NCBI GenBank assembly: GCA_022798895.1
Contig: JAAWNJ010000003.1
Coordinates: 1 to 57,145, forward strand
DNA: 57,145 bases
Source of the DNA: Clostridia bacterium
Lineage (GTDB): Bacteria; Bacillota; Clostridia; TANB77; CAG-508
Reading direction: 5' to 3'
Part shown: piece by piece, positions 1 through 8,346 of the stretch
How positions within the stretch are numbered: the first letter of the stretch is position 1
Layout of the letters: the number at the start of each line of letters is the position of its first letter
Notes under the pieces: generated by a model
Databases searched by the model: none
Told to the model about the DNA's origin: nothing
Seen by the model: the letters and a program-made list of their open reading frames with translations, nothing else
Translations under genes and position numbers: made by a program

Positions 1-1
1 T

Positions 2-82
2 AAAGCAATGATAGATACTTATAATCAAAAAGTTAATTTTGTTGATTTTTCTAGTTTAGAAAGTATCATTAAAGAAATTTAA
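2..82 (+). CDS. C-terminal end of a truncated gene
   Basis: The window opens inside a reading frame whose last 26 codons run to a TAA at 80-82. No start is visible because the gene begins outside the window. The tail contains the residues VNFVDFSSLESIIKEI and shows no recognisable motif. The next gene follows 38 bases later with its own ribosome binding site, so the two may be co-transcribed. With so few residues the call rests only on the open frame and the codon use, which match the neighbours. Confidence 0.35.
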   Translation, partial: KAMIDTYNQKVNFVDFSSLESIIKEI

Positions 83-120
83 AAGTAACTGCAAAATTAC
101 AATTTTATAAGGAGTTAAAA

Positions 121-543
121 GTGGATAGAGATATTGATATAACAGAACAATTAAAGAATTTAATTAAAGATTATGATTTTAATGTAGAAACATTATCTAA
201 ATATTTAGAATTAGATAAGAATCAGATAAATCAATTAGTTGATGGAAATATAAGTTTTTTACCAAACGATAATGAATATAGATTTAATCTATTTAATAAA
301 ATAAGTTTTCTTTATTGTAGTGCCATAGATGAAAAAGATGTTAAATTAGATGCTTTTCTAAAAGTATTATTGTCTTATCATAATATATCAAAAAAGACAA
401 TTTCAAAAATGTCAGGAGTAGATATAAAAGAAATAGACAAATTTCTATCATCAAAGAAAAGTAAAATTTCTGTTGAAGATAAATACAAACTTGCTATAAC
501 AACTATGTCTTTGAGATTTTTTCTTAAAGATGTTGAAAAGTAA
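121..543 (+). CDS. Small protein with two helix-turn-helix-like segments
   Basis: A 140-residue soluble protein starting at GTG with a good AAGGAG site about 8 bases upstream. Two segments look like helix-turn-helix units: residues about 25-43 (LSKYLELDKNQINQLVDGN) and about 89-110 (ISKKTISKMSGVDIKEIDKF). Their pattern of a short helix, a turn and a recognition helix resembles XRE or Cro-type DNA-binding proteins, here in tandem. No enzymatic motif or membrane segment is seen. A strong terminator follows directly, so this gene ends its transcript. A DNA-binding role is inference; the exact family is not recognised. Confidence 0.6.
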   Translation: MDRDIDITEQLKNLIKDYDFNVETLSKYLELDKNQINQLVDGNISFLPNDNEYRFNLFNKISFLYCSAIDEKDVKLDAFLKVLLSYHNISKKTISKMSGVDIKEIDKFLSSKKSKISVEDKYKLAITTMSLRFFLKDVEK

Positions 544-571
544 AATATAGCAAAAAATTACATGTATACTG

Positions 572-608
572 TTAGATGTAAATAAATGAATTTACATCTA
601 ATTTTTTT
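572..608 (+). terminator. Rho-independent terminator
   Basis: A perfect 12-bp stem (572-583 with 590-601) encloses a 6-base loop and is followed by seven T. It closes the transcript of the HTH-like gene and separates it from the IS110 element. Confidence 0.9.
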
Positions 609-637
609 GGTTGTAAAATTATTTACAAAGAATTTAA

Positions 638-811
638 GTTAGAACATCAAATTACAGAGGTCTTTGAATCTAACAACTTGACGGTTCGACTTTTATTCCT
701 ATTATTAATTTAGTTTTAGATAGTGAGGGCAATAGACTCTATATAACAAGCATGATGAAATAATAGTAGAGGTAAAAGACTTAAGTTCAAAAAGAAAGTA
801 GGTGAATAATT
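638..811 (+). ncRNA. Candidate bridge-RNA region of the IS110 element
   Basis: This 5' non-coding stretch directly precedes the IS110 transposase. In IS110-group elements the bridge (seek) RNA that guides DNA recognition is encoded between the left end and the recombinase gene. A stem GTTAGA (638-643) pairs with TCTAAC (669-674) around a 25-base loop, as would suit a guide loop, and more potential pairing follows. The RNA ends were not determined, and the assignment rests on position plus this one hairpin. Confidence 0.4.
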
Positions 812-2017
812 TTGAAAACAGTATTAAGTGTAGATGTTGCTAAAAATAAAAGTATGGTAATGCTTATGAATAGTGAGGGAGAGATACTTATTGATACAAA
901 AGAAATAAAACATAATTTAGAAAATTTTGAAAAGGTAAAAGAAGAAATAAAAGAGATTAATCCAGAAAATCTAACAGTATTTATGGAATCAACAGGTACA
1001 TACCATTTACCAGTAGAAAGATATTTTAGAGAAAATGGATTCAATACCTTAGTTATTAATAGTTTAACGACTAAAAACAATTATGATACTATTAGAAAAA
1101 CGAAAACAGACAAAAAGGATTGTTACAGATTAGCTAAGTTATTTTTTGTAAACGAAGTAGAATATCACGAAATATCAAAAAAAGATTTATATGCTAATTT
1201 GAAAGCAATGACAAGGCAATATTTTTACTTACTTCAGCAAAATGTTAGTTGTAAAAATAGATATAAGAGATTGTTAAATATATGCTTTCCAGAACTAGAG
1301 AAAATCTTTAAATCAACAAGAATTTATGATGATACAGCACTAAACTTTATTAAAGAATTTCCACATGCAGAGATAGTAAGAGAAAAGCGAATTGATGCAT
1401 TGTATAACAATTTATACAAGACTAATGGAAGAAATTTAAACTTTTATAAAAAACTAGCAGAAACGATAAAAACAGCTTCGGCTAACTCTTATCCTGGAGT
1501 TGATAAAGAACATAAAGATAGTAAAAATCTTTCAGATATGGCAAAAATAGTACAGAATAATATTATTATTATAAATGAATTAAGAGATAAAATGATAGAA
1601 ACAGCAAAACAATCGCCATATTATGAAATAATAAATTCATTTTATGGAATAGGAGAAATATTAACAGCAGAGATACTTGGAGAATTAGGAGATATAACAA
1701 GGTTCGATAGTCCAAAAGAAATAATAGCATTTTGTGGACTTGATCCAACAATAAAACAGTCTGGAAAAAGTATAAATGTGAAAGGAGCAATATCAAAAAG
1801 AGGAAACAAATATGCACGATATATATTATTTAATTGTAGTCAGATGGTAGTAAAACTAGGTGCTTCAAATTATCCAGAGCATCCAGTGTATATTTATTAC
1901 CAAAATAAAAAAGCAGAAGGCAAACACTACTACGAAAGCCTAACTGCTTGTTCTACAAAAATCTTGAGAATGTTATATTCTATGTGCAAAAATAATAAAA
2001 CATTCTTAAGTGATTAA
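812..2017 (+). mobile_element. IS110-family transposase
   Basis: A 401-residue transposase of the IS110 type. The N-terminal RuvC-like DEDD domain shows D8 (SVDVAK), E59 (MESTGTYH), D100 and D103 (TDKKD). The C-terminal transposase-20 domain has the helix-hairpin-helix-like segment YGIGEILTAEILGELGD, then FCGLDP and QSGKS, whose Ser317 is the expected nucleophile. Start is TTG with AAAGTAGG upstream. The length is normal and the frame is intact, so the element may be active. IS110 elements lack terminal inverted repeats and target duplications, so the ends cannot be placed from sequence alone; flanking non-coding DNA (about 610-811 and 2018-2130) probably belongs to it. Confidence 0.93.
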
Positions 2018-2041
2018 TTAAATAGAGTTTAACATATATTA

Positions 2042-2083
2042 GGCGAAAAAGATAGACTTTTTTAAAAAATATATCGTTTTCGC
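2042..2083 (+). other. Hairpin in the right flank of the IS110 element
   Basis: An inverted repeat, GCGAAAA-A-GATA facing TATC-G-TTTTCGC, lies just after the transposase stop. It may be a transcription stop for the transposase or part of the element end. No T-run follows, so an ordinary terminator is not certain. Confidence 0.4.
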
Positions 2084-2131
2084 TTGTTTGCCATACAAAA
2101 AAATAATATAATAAATTTATAAAAAAAGGGC

Positions 2132-2160
2132 TTGACAAAAATTAGATAGTCAAGTTAGAT
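2132..2160 (+). promoter_or_regulatory. Sigma-A type promoter
   Basis: TTGACA (2132-2137), a 17-base spacer and TTAGAT (2155-2160). It lies just after the IS110 element and 15 bases before the hydrolase start codon, and would drive the hydrolase and the DUF genes after it. It could be an outward-facing promoter at the element edge. Confidence 0.55.
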
Positions 2161-2175
2161 GGGAGTTGATTTTAA

Positions 2176-2895
2176 TTGAAAATAGTTACTTATGGAAACA
2201 AGGAAAAAGAGAAAATATTATTATTACACCCTATGTTTACAAGTGCTAAATTTTTTAATTTTGTAATAGATAGATTAAGTAATAAATATTATTTGATTAT
2301 TCCAACATATAGTGGGCATTATGAAAATTCAGATTATGTTTCAATGGAAGATGAAGAAAAAACTATTGATGAATTTCTAAAAGAAAATAACATTGATAAA
2401 TTAAAAGCAATTATAGGATTTTCTTTAGGTGGTAATATTGCATTTCATTATTTTTGCAATAATCAAGATAAAGTCGATCAAGTAATAGTAGATAGTGCTC
2501 CTATCTTTAAATTTCCAAACATTATTAAAAAATATTTTTATAATAGATATAAAAAATGTTTGCTTAATATAAAAGAACATCCAGAAGATACAGTTAAAGA
2601 ATTAAATAAGTGCTTTAATGGTATGGGCGAAGTACAACAATATGTTGCACCAATAGTAACACTAGAAAGTCTAAAAAAATTATTAGAAAGTTGTTACAAT
2701 ATTAAAGCACCAAAATTAGAAAGTGATTCACAGAGAAAAATAACTTTTGTTTATGGTACAAATGATATAGCAAGACTTTGTTTACCTAGAATTAAAAAAT
2801 ATAAAAATAGTGAATTTATCAAAATTGATTCATTAGGTCATTGTGGTTATTTTAGAGAAAATACAGATGAATATATAAAAAGGTTAATTAGATAA
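2176..2895 (+). CDS. Alpha/beta hydrolase
   Basis: A 239-residue serine hydrolase of the alpha/beta fold. The N-terminal strand and oxyanion region (ILLLHPMFTS), the nucleophile elbow GFSLGG with Ser83, and a C-terminal GHCGYF carrying the catalytic histidine are all visible; the acid is probably the Asp in YGTNDIAR. There is no signal peptide, so it acts in the cytoplasm. Start is TTG with GGGAG upstream. The substrate cannot be told. It heads a run of small accessory genes (2176-4838) just after an IS110 element, a setting typical of recently acquired DNA. Confidence 0.85.
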   Translation: MKIVTYGNKEKEKILLLHPMFTSAKFFNFVIDRLSNKYYLIIPTYSGHYENSDYVSMEDEEKTIDEFLKENNIDKLKAIIGFSLGGNIAFHYFCNNQDKVDQVIVDSAPIFKFPNIIKKYFYNRYKKCLLNIKEHPEDTVKELNKCFNGMGEVQQYVAPIVTLESLKKLLESCYNIKAPKLESDSQRKITFVYGTNDIARLCLPRIKKYKNSEFIKIDSLGHCGYFRENTDEYIKRLIR

Positions 2896-2925
2896 ATTAC
2901 AATTAGTAGAGGAGAAAAATATAAA

Positions 2926-3231
2926 ATGAAAATAATAACGGTATGTGGGAGTTATAAATTTAAAAAAGAAATGGCAGAAATAACAGAAAAAATGACCTTG
3001 AAGGGAAATTGCATGTTAACTCCAAATGAATTAGCAAAATCTGATAAAAATGATTATACACAAGAGGAAGCTTTAATGATTGATAAAATGCACAAAGAAA
3101 AAATAAAATTATCAGATGCCATATTAGTTGTTAATGTAAATAACTATATAGGAAGTAGTACAAAAAGTGAAATAGAATTGGCAAAATCATTAGATAAAGA
3201 AGTTATGTATTATACAGATTTAATAGGATAA
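2926..3231 (+). CDS. DUF4406 / nucleoside 2-deoxyribosyltransferase-like protein
   Basis: A 101-residue protein with a Rossmann-like layout. The N-terminal TVCGSYKFKKEM matches the nucleotide-sugar binding start of the nucleoside 2-deoxyribosyltransferase and DUF4406 group. LSDAILVVNVNNYIG followed by STKSEIELAKSL is the usual second half, with Ser/Glu positions lining the pocket. The ribosome binding site is AGAGGAG. It is 30 bases after the hydrolase and 22 before the DUF2185 gene, so these are likely one transcript. The family handles nucleosides or nucleotide sugars; no specific substrate can be named. Confidence 0.65.
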   Translation: MKIITVCGSYKFKKEMAEITEKMTLKGNCMLTPNELAKSDKNDYTQEEALMIDKMHKEKIKLSDAILVVNVNNYIGSSTKSEIELAKSLDKEVMYYTDLIG

Positions 3232-3253
3232 TAAAAAGAAAGGAAGTTTCAGT

Positions 3254-3628
3254 ATGACACAAAATGGATTTATTGATATTGAAATTAAAGAACTATTAGA
3301 TTGGAAAGGAAAAGGACCGGAAGGTTGTTTAGTTTCTGATAAAATTACAAAAGAAGGTTGGAAAGTAGGATATATGTATAGAGAAGAACCTGATAAAGGG
3401 GTCCCAGATAGTGGTTGGAGATTTATGAAAGGTGACGAAAGTGACGAGTATAATGATAATGCAGAAAATGTACATATATTTGCACTAAATACAATTTGTA
3501 ATTATGACCCTGATATTATTCCATATTTAGATTTACCAATAGGAACAACTTTAATTAGAGTAGATAATCATAAATTTGAAGTAGACAACCAAGATAAGGA
3601 AATTGTAATGGAAAAACAAGAAAGATAA
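3254..3628 (+). CDS. DUF2185 (Imm33-like) protein
   Basis: A 124-residue soluble protein carrying the DUF2185 pattern: CLVSDKI near residue 26, SGWRFMKGDESDEYNDN in the middle, then HIFALNTICNYDPDIIPYLD and IGTTLIRVDNHKFEV. Members are annotated as Imm33-type immunity proteins in some genomes, but many occur alone without a toxin, as here. The start ATG has AAAGGAAG upstream. It lies 22 bases after the DUF4406 gene and 6 before a membrane protein gene. A protective role is inference from the family name only. Confidence 0.7.
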   Translation: MTQNGFIDIEIKELLDWKGKGPEGCLVSDKITKEGWKVGYMYREEPDKGVPDSGWRFMKGDESDEYNDNAENVHIFALNTICNYDPDIIPYLDLPIGTTLIRVDNHKFEVDNQDKEIVMEKQER

Positions 3629-3634
3629 TTAAAA

Positions 3635-4438
3635 ATGGAGAATAAACAAGATTGGGAAGAACTAAGAAAATGGGAAGAAAGCAAGAAACAAAGTAATATA
3701 GAAACCTATAAGATAGATATAAATGAAATTGAGGAATTACAAAATAGAAGAAAGAAAATGGATAAAATATTAAATCCTGTAAATCAAACTTTAGTAAAAG
3801 TAAAAAAGGTTTTGATAATTCTTGCAGCTATTATAGGCATTCTGGCTTTTATTATCTTTGTTGGCTGGTTATCTTCTGTAAGAAATTTTGTGAATGCTGA
3901 TATCTATTCTATGCTAAATTTTTATGGAGTAGAAGTGCAGATTATTTCACAAGAAGCTGATCAAAAAGGAAATGGAAAATATCTTGTTAACCCTGAAGGG
4001 TATCCTGAAATTCAATTTACTGCCAAGAAACGTTGGGGAAATATCCAAACAGATTTTAAGGACAACTATCAAAAATATCTTTTTACGCATTGGGAAAGTG
4101 ATAGAAAAGAAAAATTTTCTACTAACGAAGAATTAGAAGATGGGCTTTTAGTATATCAAAATTATATTACTGTGAATGAAAATGAGACTATTGAGGAAGC
4201 AACAGAAGATTTTATTAGCTTTATCGTATATGCAGAGCAATGGAATTCAAAACATAAAATTATCAATATGCCACATTGGTCAAAAGAATATTTTAGGGTT
4301 CCACTCAATATATACATTTACCTTCAAGAAGAAGATATTTGGCTAAAAAATATTTATACTGGAACAGGGCAGACTGAAGACAAAATGAGAGAAACCATAA
4401 AAAATGAATTAGAAAATGCCAAACTGGAAACGAGGTAA
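3635..4438 (+). CDS. Single-pass membrane protein of unknown function
   Basis: A 267-residue protein with a charged N-terminal segment of about 55 residues, one hydrophobic helix at about 57-80 (VLIILAAIIGILAFIIFVGW) and a roughly 185-residue domain that is probably outside the cell. That domain is rich in Trp, Tyr and Lys (QFTAKKRWGNIQTDF, FISFIVYAEQWNS) and shows no enzymatic motif I recognise. It begins 6 bases after the DUF2185 gene, and its stop overlaps the ribosome binding region of the next membrane protein, so the three are probably translated from one message. Confidence 0.6.
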   Translation: MENKQDWEELRKWEESKKQSNIETYKIDINEIEELQNRRKKMDKILNPVNQTLVKVKKVLIILAAIIGILAFIIFVGWLSSVRNFVNADIYSMLNFYGVEVQIISQEADQKGNGKYLVNPEGYPEIQFTAKKRWGNIQTDFKDNYQKYLFTHWESDRKEKFSTNEELEDGLLVYQNYITVNENETIEEATEDFISFIVYAEQWNSKHKIINMPHWSKEYFRVPLNIYIYLQEEDIWLKNIYTGTGQTEDKMRETIKNELENAKLETR

Positions 4439-4439
4439 T

Positions 4440-4838
4440 ATGAGAAGAATTTTAGATTTTAGTATTTTTACAATAGTAATATTATCTTTAATAGTAGCAG
4501 GAAGTATATCGCTTATACGTTCAGACAGAGAAGAAAAACGTAAAACTGTTATCTTATCAATACCTCATTTTGTAATCTACTGTTTGTTACAATATTGTTG
4601 TGGTTTTATACTCTGGACTATTAGACTTGATAAATTCGATAGGTATCCATATAGAAACCCATTTTGCATTCTAGTGATTATTTATTGTATAATTGCCTTT
4701 AGCGTATTAGACATATATTATATAAGGTATGAAAAAAACAAATATAGTATAAGAGTAGCACTTTGGCTTTTACTTGCCATACATATATTAGCAATTTTTC
4801 TATTACTTATTTTTAGTCCTTTTAAGGGATGGTTTTAG
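4440..4838 (+). CDS. Four-helix membrane protein of unknown function
   Basis: A 132-residue integral membrane protein with four hydrophobic segments (about residues 5-22, 38-57, 75-93 and 104-126). The ATG at 4440 is chosen because GAGGT lies just upstream, and the preceding gene ends in TAA immediately before it; an earlier in-frame ATG at 4416 lacks a site. No motif is recognised. It is the last gene before a strong terminator. Pairing with the single-pass protein upstream suggests a two-part membrane unit, which is inference. Confidence 0.6.
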   Translation: MRRILDFSIFTIVILSLIVAGSISLIRSDREEKRKTVILSIPHFVIYCLLQYCCGFILWTIRLDKFDRYPYRNPFCILVIIYCIIAFSVLDIYYIRYEKNKYSIRVALWLLLAIHILAIFLLLIFSPFKGWF

Positions 4839-4850
4839 AGAAAAAAACGA

Positions 4851-4885
4851 GCAGATAATTAAGCGATTAATTTATCTGCTTTTTT
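4851..4885 (+). terminator. Rho-independent terminator
   Basis: GCAGATAA faces TTATCTGC around an AT-rich loop and is followed by TTTTTT. It ends the 2176-4838 run before the sigma-factor promoter. Confidence 0.85.
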
Positions 4886-4895
4886 CATAAAAACC

Positions 4896-4925
4896 TTGTA
4901 ACCTTTTTAGAGAAATTGGTATTAT
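4896..4925 (+). promoter_or_regulatory. Promoter of the ECF sigma gene
   Basis: TTGTAA (4896-4901), an 18-base spacer and TATTAT (4920-4925) can serve sigma-A. The same place reads TGTAACCTTTTT, which resembles the TGWAAC type of -35 box used by ECF sigma factors, so self-activation is possible. The promoter decides the start of the next gene: a TTG at 4916 would lie inside it. Confidence 0.5.
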
Positions 4926-4963
4926 ATTGGTTAAGTATACTTGAGAAGGGGATTAATTCCAAA

Positions 4964-5515
4964 GTGAATAAAAATGCAAAACAGTATTTAAAAAGTGATA
5001 ACCTTTTTAATATGAAAAATCTTGTAAAAATATATGGCTCCTATGTTTATACAATTGTAAACAATAGTATAAATGGCAATGAAGATATAGAGGAAATTGT
5101 ATCAGATGTTTTTTTAGCCTTATGGCAAAACCGTGAGAAAATACAGGAAGAAGCGGATTTAAAGCCATATTTGATAGTCATAACAAAAAATTTGATTAAA
5201 AAGAAATATAGAGACTTAAAAAAGAATGTTTCTACTTGTGATATAGACGATTTAGAAAACGTAATTGCATCACAAATGGATATTAGTCAAATTGTAGAAA
5301 ATGATGAGAAAAAACAAATCATATCAAATACGATTAACCATTTACAAGAGGAGGAAAAAGCAATATTTACTTTATATTATTACAATAATAAGATGATAAA
5401 AGAAATAGCTAGTTATTTAAAAATTTCTACTACCAAAGTAAAGGTATCATTACATAGAATTAGAAAAAAGGTGAAAAAAGAATTGATGAAAAGGGGGTAT
5501 AGCTATGGAAAATGA
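4964..5515 (+). CDS. ECF-type RNA polymerase sigma factor
   Basis: A 183-residue sigma-70 family protein of the extracytoplasmic-function group. Region 2 is seen in DIEEIVSDVFLALWQNREKI and ITKNLIKKKYRD, and region 4 in EEEKAIFTLYYYNNKM followed by the helix-turn-helix IKEIASYLKISTTKVKVSL. The GTG at 4964 is preferred with AAGGGG upstream; an upstream TTG overlaps the promoter. The last 11 bases overlap the next gene, which encodes a membrane-anchored protein. ECF sigma factors are usually held by a co-transcribed membrane anti-sigma factor, so the partner downstream is the likely regulator. Confidence 0.9.
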   Translation: MNKNAKQYLKSDNLFNMKNLVKIYGSYVYTIVNNSINGNEDIEEIVSDVFLALWQNREKIQEEADLKPYLIVITKNLIKKKYRDLKKNVSTCDIDDLENVIASQMDISQIVENDEKKQIISNTINHLQEEEKAIFTLYYYNNKMIKEIASYLKISTTKVKVSLHRIRKKVKKELMKRGYSYGK

Positions 5516-6122
5516 AAAACTGATGAATAAAATCAAAGATAAGATAGCGATATCCAATTTTGAATGGGAGGAAAAAACAATGATAAATAAGAAAAAGAAA
5601 ATGCTTTCTATCGTTAGTATTTCAATTATTTGCATTATGTGTAGTTTTGCCACTGTAAATGCTATGACAGGAAATGAGCTAGTGAAAAACATAGAAAAAA
5701 CAATCAGTAAGCTTTTTCATAAAGAGAATATCACCATGAATTATGGAGAAAGTGGTATAACGAGCAATGTAGATGAAGTAAATTCAGAAATTGGTTCAAA
5801 ACAAGAAATAAAGCACAATGGTGTAGACCTAAAAGCAGAATATGGCGAAGAAGTATTGGTTATTGCTGAGGGAGAAGTCATAGAAGCAAAGTATGACCAA
5901 AAAATGGGATATTATATTCTTGTAAAACATAATAATAGTGAATTTACTTATACAAAATATGCACATCTATCTAAACTAAATGTAAAAGCAGGAGATACTG
6001 TAAAAAAAGATGAAAAGATAGGAGAAGCAGGACAAACGGGAATGGTAACAGGTGTATGTTTACATTTTGAAGTGTTAGATAAAGATATGAATGCGATGGA
6101 TCCAAATAAATTTTTAAATTAA
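5505..6122 (+). CDS. Membrane-anchored M23-like (LytM) protein, possible anti-sigma factor
   Basis: A 205-residue protein: about 28 cytoplasmic residues, a membrane helix at about 33-53 (IVSISIICIMCSFATVNA) and an outer LytM/M23 domain from about residue 95. The domain keeps the first zinc ligands in HNGVDLKAEYG and the core YAHLSKLNVKAGDTV, but the HxH motif (usually HLHFEV) reads CLHFEV. The family's catalytic histidine is therefore cysteine, while the metal-binding histidine remains. It may bind rather than cut peptidoglycan. Its start overlaps the sigma gene by 11 bases, and the topology fits an anti-sigma sensor of the cell wall. That role is inference. Confidence 0.75.
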   Translation: MENEKLMNKIKDKIAISNFEWEEKTMINKKKKMLSIVSISIICIMCSFATVNAMTGNELVKNIEKTISKLFHKENITMNYGESGITSNVDEVNSEIGSKQEIKHNGVDLKAEYGEEVLVIAEGEVIEAKYDQKMGYYILVKHNNSEFTYTKYAHLSKLNVKAGDTVKKDEKIGEAGQTGMVTGVCLHFEVLDKDMNAMDPNKFLN

Positions 6123-6143
6123 GAAGGATAAGTTGTTAACAGA

Positions 6144-6183
6144 ATACTCTATACTTTATACAAAAAGTATAGGGTATTTTTTG
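6144..6183 (+). terminator. Rho-independent terminator
   Basis: AATACTCTATACTTT pairs with AAAGTATAGGGTATT around a 6-base loop, with a T-run after. It ends the sigma/M23-like operon. Confidence 0.85.
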
Positions 6184-6228
6184 GTAGTTATGATAAACTT
6201 ACAATCAATAAAAAACAATCTATAACTA

Positions 6229-6258
6229 TTGAATAAAAAATAGAGATTAGTGTATAAT
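6229..6258 (+). promoter_or_regulatory. Promoter of ord
   Basis: TTGAAT (6229-6234), an 18-base spacer and a consensus TATAAT (6253-6258), 44 bases before the ord start codon. Confidence 0.6.
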
Positions 6259-6302
6259 TTATTCATAAATCGAAAGATTAAATTTTTAAAGGAGGAAAAT
6301 TT

Positions 6303-7379
6303 ATGGATAGAAAAGTGAAGGTCGTACAATTCGGAACAGGTAAAATGGCAGTATATACAATGCGCTATGTTTACGAAAAAGGTGGAGAAGTAGTTGGAGC
6401 TATTGATGTAAATCCTAGCGTTATTGGAAAAGATATAGGCGAAGTAATGGGAGGAGAAAAGAAAAACGTTGTTGTAACAGCATTAGAACAAGCAGAAGAA
6501 ATGATGAAACAAGTAAAACCAGATATTGCAATTGTTACTACAATGAGCTTAATCTCTGATGTAAGAGATGCCTTAATGCTTTGTGCAAAATTAGGAGTAA
6601 ATGCTATTACAACTTGTGAAGAAGCATTTTACCCACAAAATTCAAATCCAAATATCTTCAAAGAATTAGATGAGATGGCAAAACAAACAGGATGTACTAT
6701 AACAGGAAGCGGATACCAAGATATTTATTGGGGACAATTAATTAGTTCTATTGCAGGTTCTACTCAAAAAATTACAAAAATCAAAGGAAGTTCAAGCTAT
6801 AACGTAGAAGACTATGGTATTGCATTAGCAAAAGCACATGGTTCAGGACTTACTTTAGAAGAGTTTGACAAAGAAGTAGCTTCAGTAGATAGAATTTCAG
6901 ATGAAGAAAGACAAAAAGTAATTGAAAGTGGAGAATACTTACCATCTTATATGTGGAATGTAAATGGATGGCTATGTTCAAAATTAGGATTAACAGTAGA
7001 AAGCCAAACACAAAAAACAGTACCACAAACTTACAAAGAGGATATCCATTCAGAAACATTAGGAACAACTGTAAAAGCAGGAGATGCTACAGGAATGAGT
7101 GCAGTTGTTACAACAACTACTAAAGAGGGAGTTACCATTGAAAGTGAATGTATTGGAAAAGTATATTCTAAGGAAGACTATGACAAAAATGAATGGACCA
7201 TTTATGGAGAGCCAGAAACTACGATCACAGTTGCAAGACCTGCTACAGTAGAATTAACATGTGCAAGTGTTGTAAACCGTATTCCAGATGTTATAAATAG
7301 CGAAGCGGGATATGTAACAACAGAAAAATTTGGAGAACTAAATTACAAGTCAAAGCCTTTAAATGAATATGTAAAATAA
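6303..7379 (+). CDS. ord: 2,4-diaminopentanoate dehydrogenase
   Basis: A 358-residue NAD(P)-dependent dehydrogenase matching the 2,4-diaminopentanoate dehydrogenase family, which oxidises 2,4-diaminopentanoate to 2-amino-4-oxopentanoate in clostridial ornithine fermentation. The dinucleotide-binding loop is FGTGKMAVYTMRY at residues 10-22, the fold is DapB-like, and the middle carries ITGSGYQDIYWG. The start has a strong AAAGGAGG. It stands alone between its own promoter and terminator; the usual neighbours (ornithine racemase, D-ornithine aminomutase, thiolase) are not in the window. A related amino-acid dehydrogenase activity cannot be excluded. Confidence 0.85.
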   Translation: MDRKVKVVQFGTGKMAVYTMRYVYEKGGEVVGAIDVNPSVIGKDIGEVMGGEKKNVVVTALEQAEEMMKQVKPDIAIVTTMSLISDVRDALMLCAKLGVNAITTCEEAFYPQNSNPNIFKELDEMAKQTGCTITGSGYQDIYWGQLISSIAGSTQKITKIKGSSSYNVEDYGIALAKAHGSGLTLEEFDKEVASVDRISDEERQKVIESGEYLPSYMWNVNGWLCSKLGLTVESQTQKTVPQTYKEDIHSETLGTTVKAGDATGMSAVVTTTTKEGVTIESECIGKVYSKEDYDKNEWTIYGEPETTITVARPATVELTCASVVNRIPDVINSEAGYVTTEKFGELNYKSKPLNEYVK

Positions 7380-7394
7380 AAGGTAAATGTATTA

Positions 7395-7438
7395 AAAAAA
7401 TAGCACCAAAAATGTTAAACATTTGGGTGCTATTTTTT
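7395..7438. terminator. Bidirectional terminator between ord and the C39-like gene
   Basis: AAAAAATAGCACC (7395-7407) pairs with GGTGCTATTTTTT (7426-7438). A-run and T-run flank the stem on both sides, so it can stop ord and the convergent peptidase gene, whose restored stop codon lies at 7442-7444. Confidence 0.88.
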
Positions 7439-7441
7439 CAA

Positions 7442-8165
7442 TCAATAACTTTCTATATATAAAGCTTTAGCAATGTAGGGAGTTACCTCGTCAAATGGGT
7501 ACCAACCAGAACTTTTACTATCATTTTCACCACCGATTTGGGTTAGAGACATATACCATATCTTTATCATCTGTTGCTAGTAAAACTAAGTAATGTGAAG
7601 TAGTAGTCCAACGATTATTATGAGGGCTATTCCATACACAAATTAAAATGGGCCTATTTGTTCTTAAGTGTTCTTGTAATTTGTCTTTTGATAAATGTAT
7701 GCCATCATAATAAAAGTCTGTGTTTTTAATATGAAAGGTATGGGCTAACTCGTCTGATAGCAAGTCATAATTTAAAACAGGGAAATACTTTTGTCTTAGA
7801 TCTTCTGGTGTGTAGTCTTGGTTATATCCACTTAAGATGGTAGCCAGTGCAGCAATACCACAACCATTTTTAGCCATAGTACCACCCCAATAGTGATTAT
7901 CACTCCATGAAGCATTTACGTTTTGTTTATATTCTTTATAAGTTTTTTTATACTCATTTATTGTAGTAAAGGTTGTAAAATAACCATCTGCATTATTTAT
8001 CTTTTCTTGTCCAATTCCAGAATAATTTATATTTTCATCTAATTTAATAATTTCGTAACTGTTAGAAAGACCAAATAGATTGGAAGTAAGAGTATCTTTG
8101 TTATTACAAAAATAAATAATAAGTCCAACAATTAATAAAACAAATACTATTATTTTTTTCTTCAT
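7442..8165 (-). CDS. C39-like peptidase domain protein, with CGG recoding site
   Basis: A membrane-anchored protein of 240 residues if read through one +1 shift. An N-terminal helix (about 3-20) is followed by a papain-like C39 domain with GCGIAALATIL (catalytic Cys), HYLVLLA (His) and VSNPN (Asn). In the zero frame the gene stops two codons after a CGG at 7533-7535. In the +1 frame the protein continues GGENDSKSSGWYPFDEV and ends with YIAKALYIESY, the usual C-terminus of this family. AAAGGAGG precedes the ATG. C39-like proteins cleave or process peptides at the cell surface; the substrate is unknown. The break falls right after the catalytic Asn region. Confidence 0.85.
7532..7535 (-). other. 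Recoding site 1: CGGT read as glycine
   Basis: On the minus strand the codons are CCA AAT CGG TGG TGA in the zero frame. Skipping the C gives CCA AAT GGT GGT GAA, restoring the conserved sequence SNPNGGE and a further 28 residues. Confidence 0.8.
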
Positions 8166-8346
8166 TTAAAAATATCGCCTCCTTTAAGCTTGTCCATATT
8201 ATATAAAATAAATGAAAAAAGTGTTTTAAGAAACCTTTAAAAAAAGCTTAAACTTTTCTTATGGTATCTATTAATTTGTGTTTACTTGTTTGAAAAAATA
8301 TGATAAACTACTTTACAAATAGTCCATTAAGAATAAGAGGAATAAT

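Noticed and set aside
787..1080. Minus-strand open frame across the IS110 start
   Set aside because: Antisense shadow of the transposase without a ribosome binding site.
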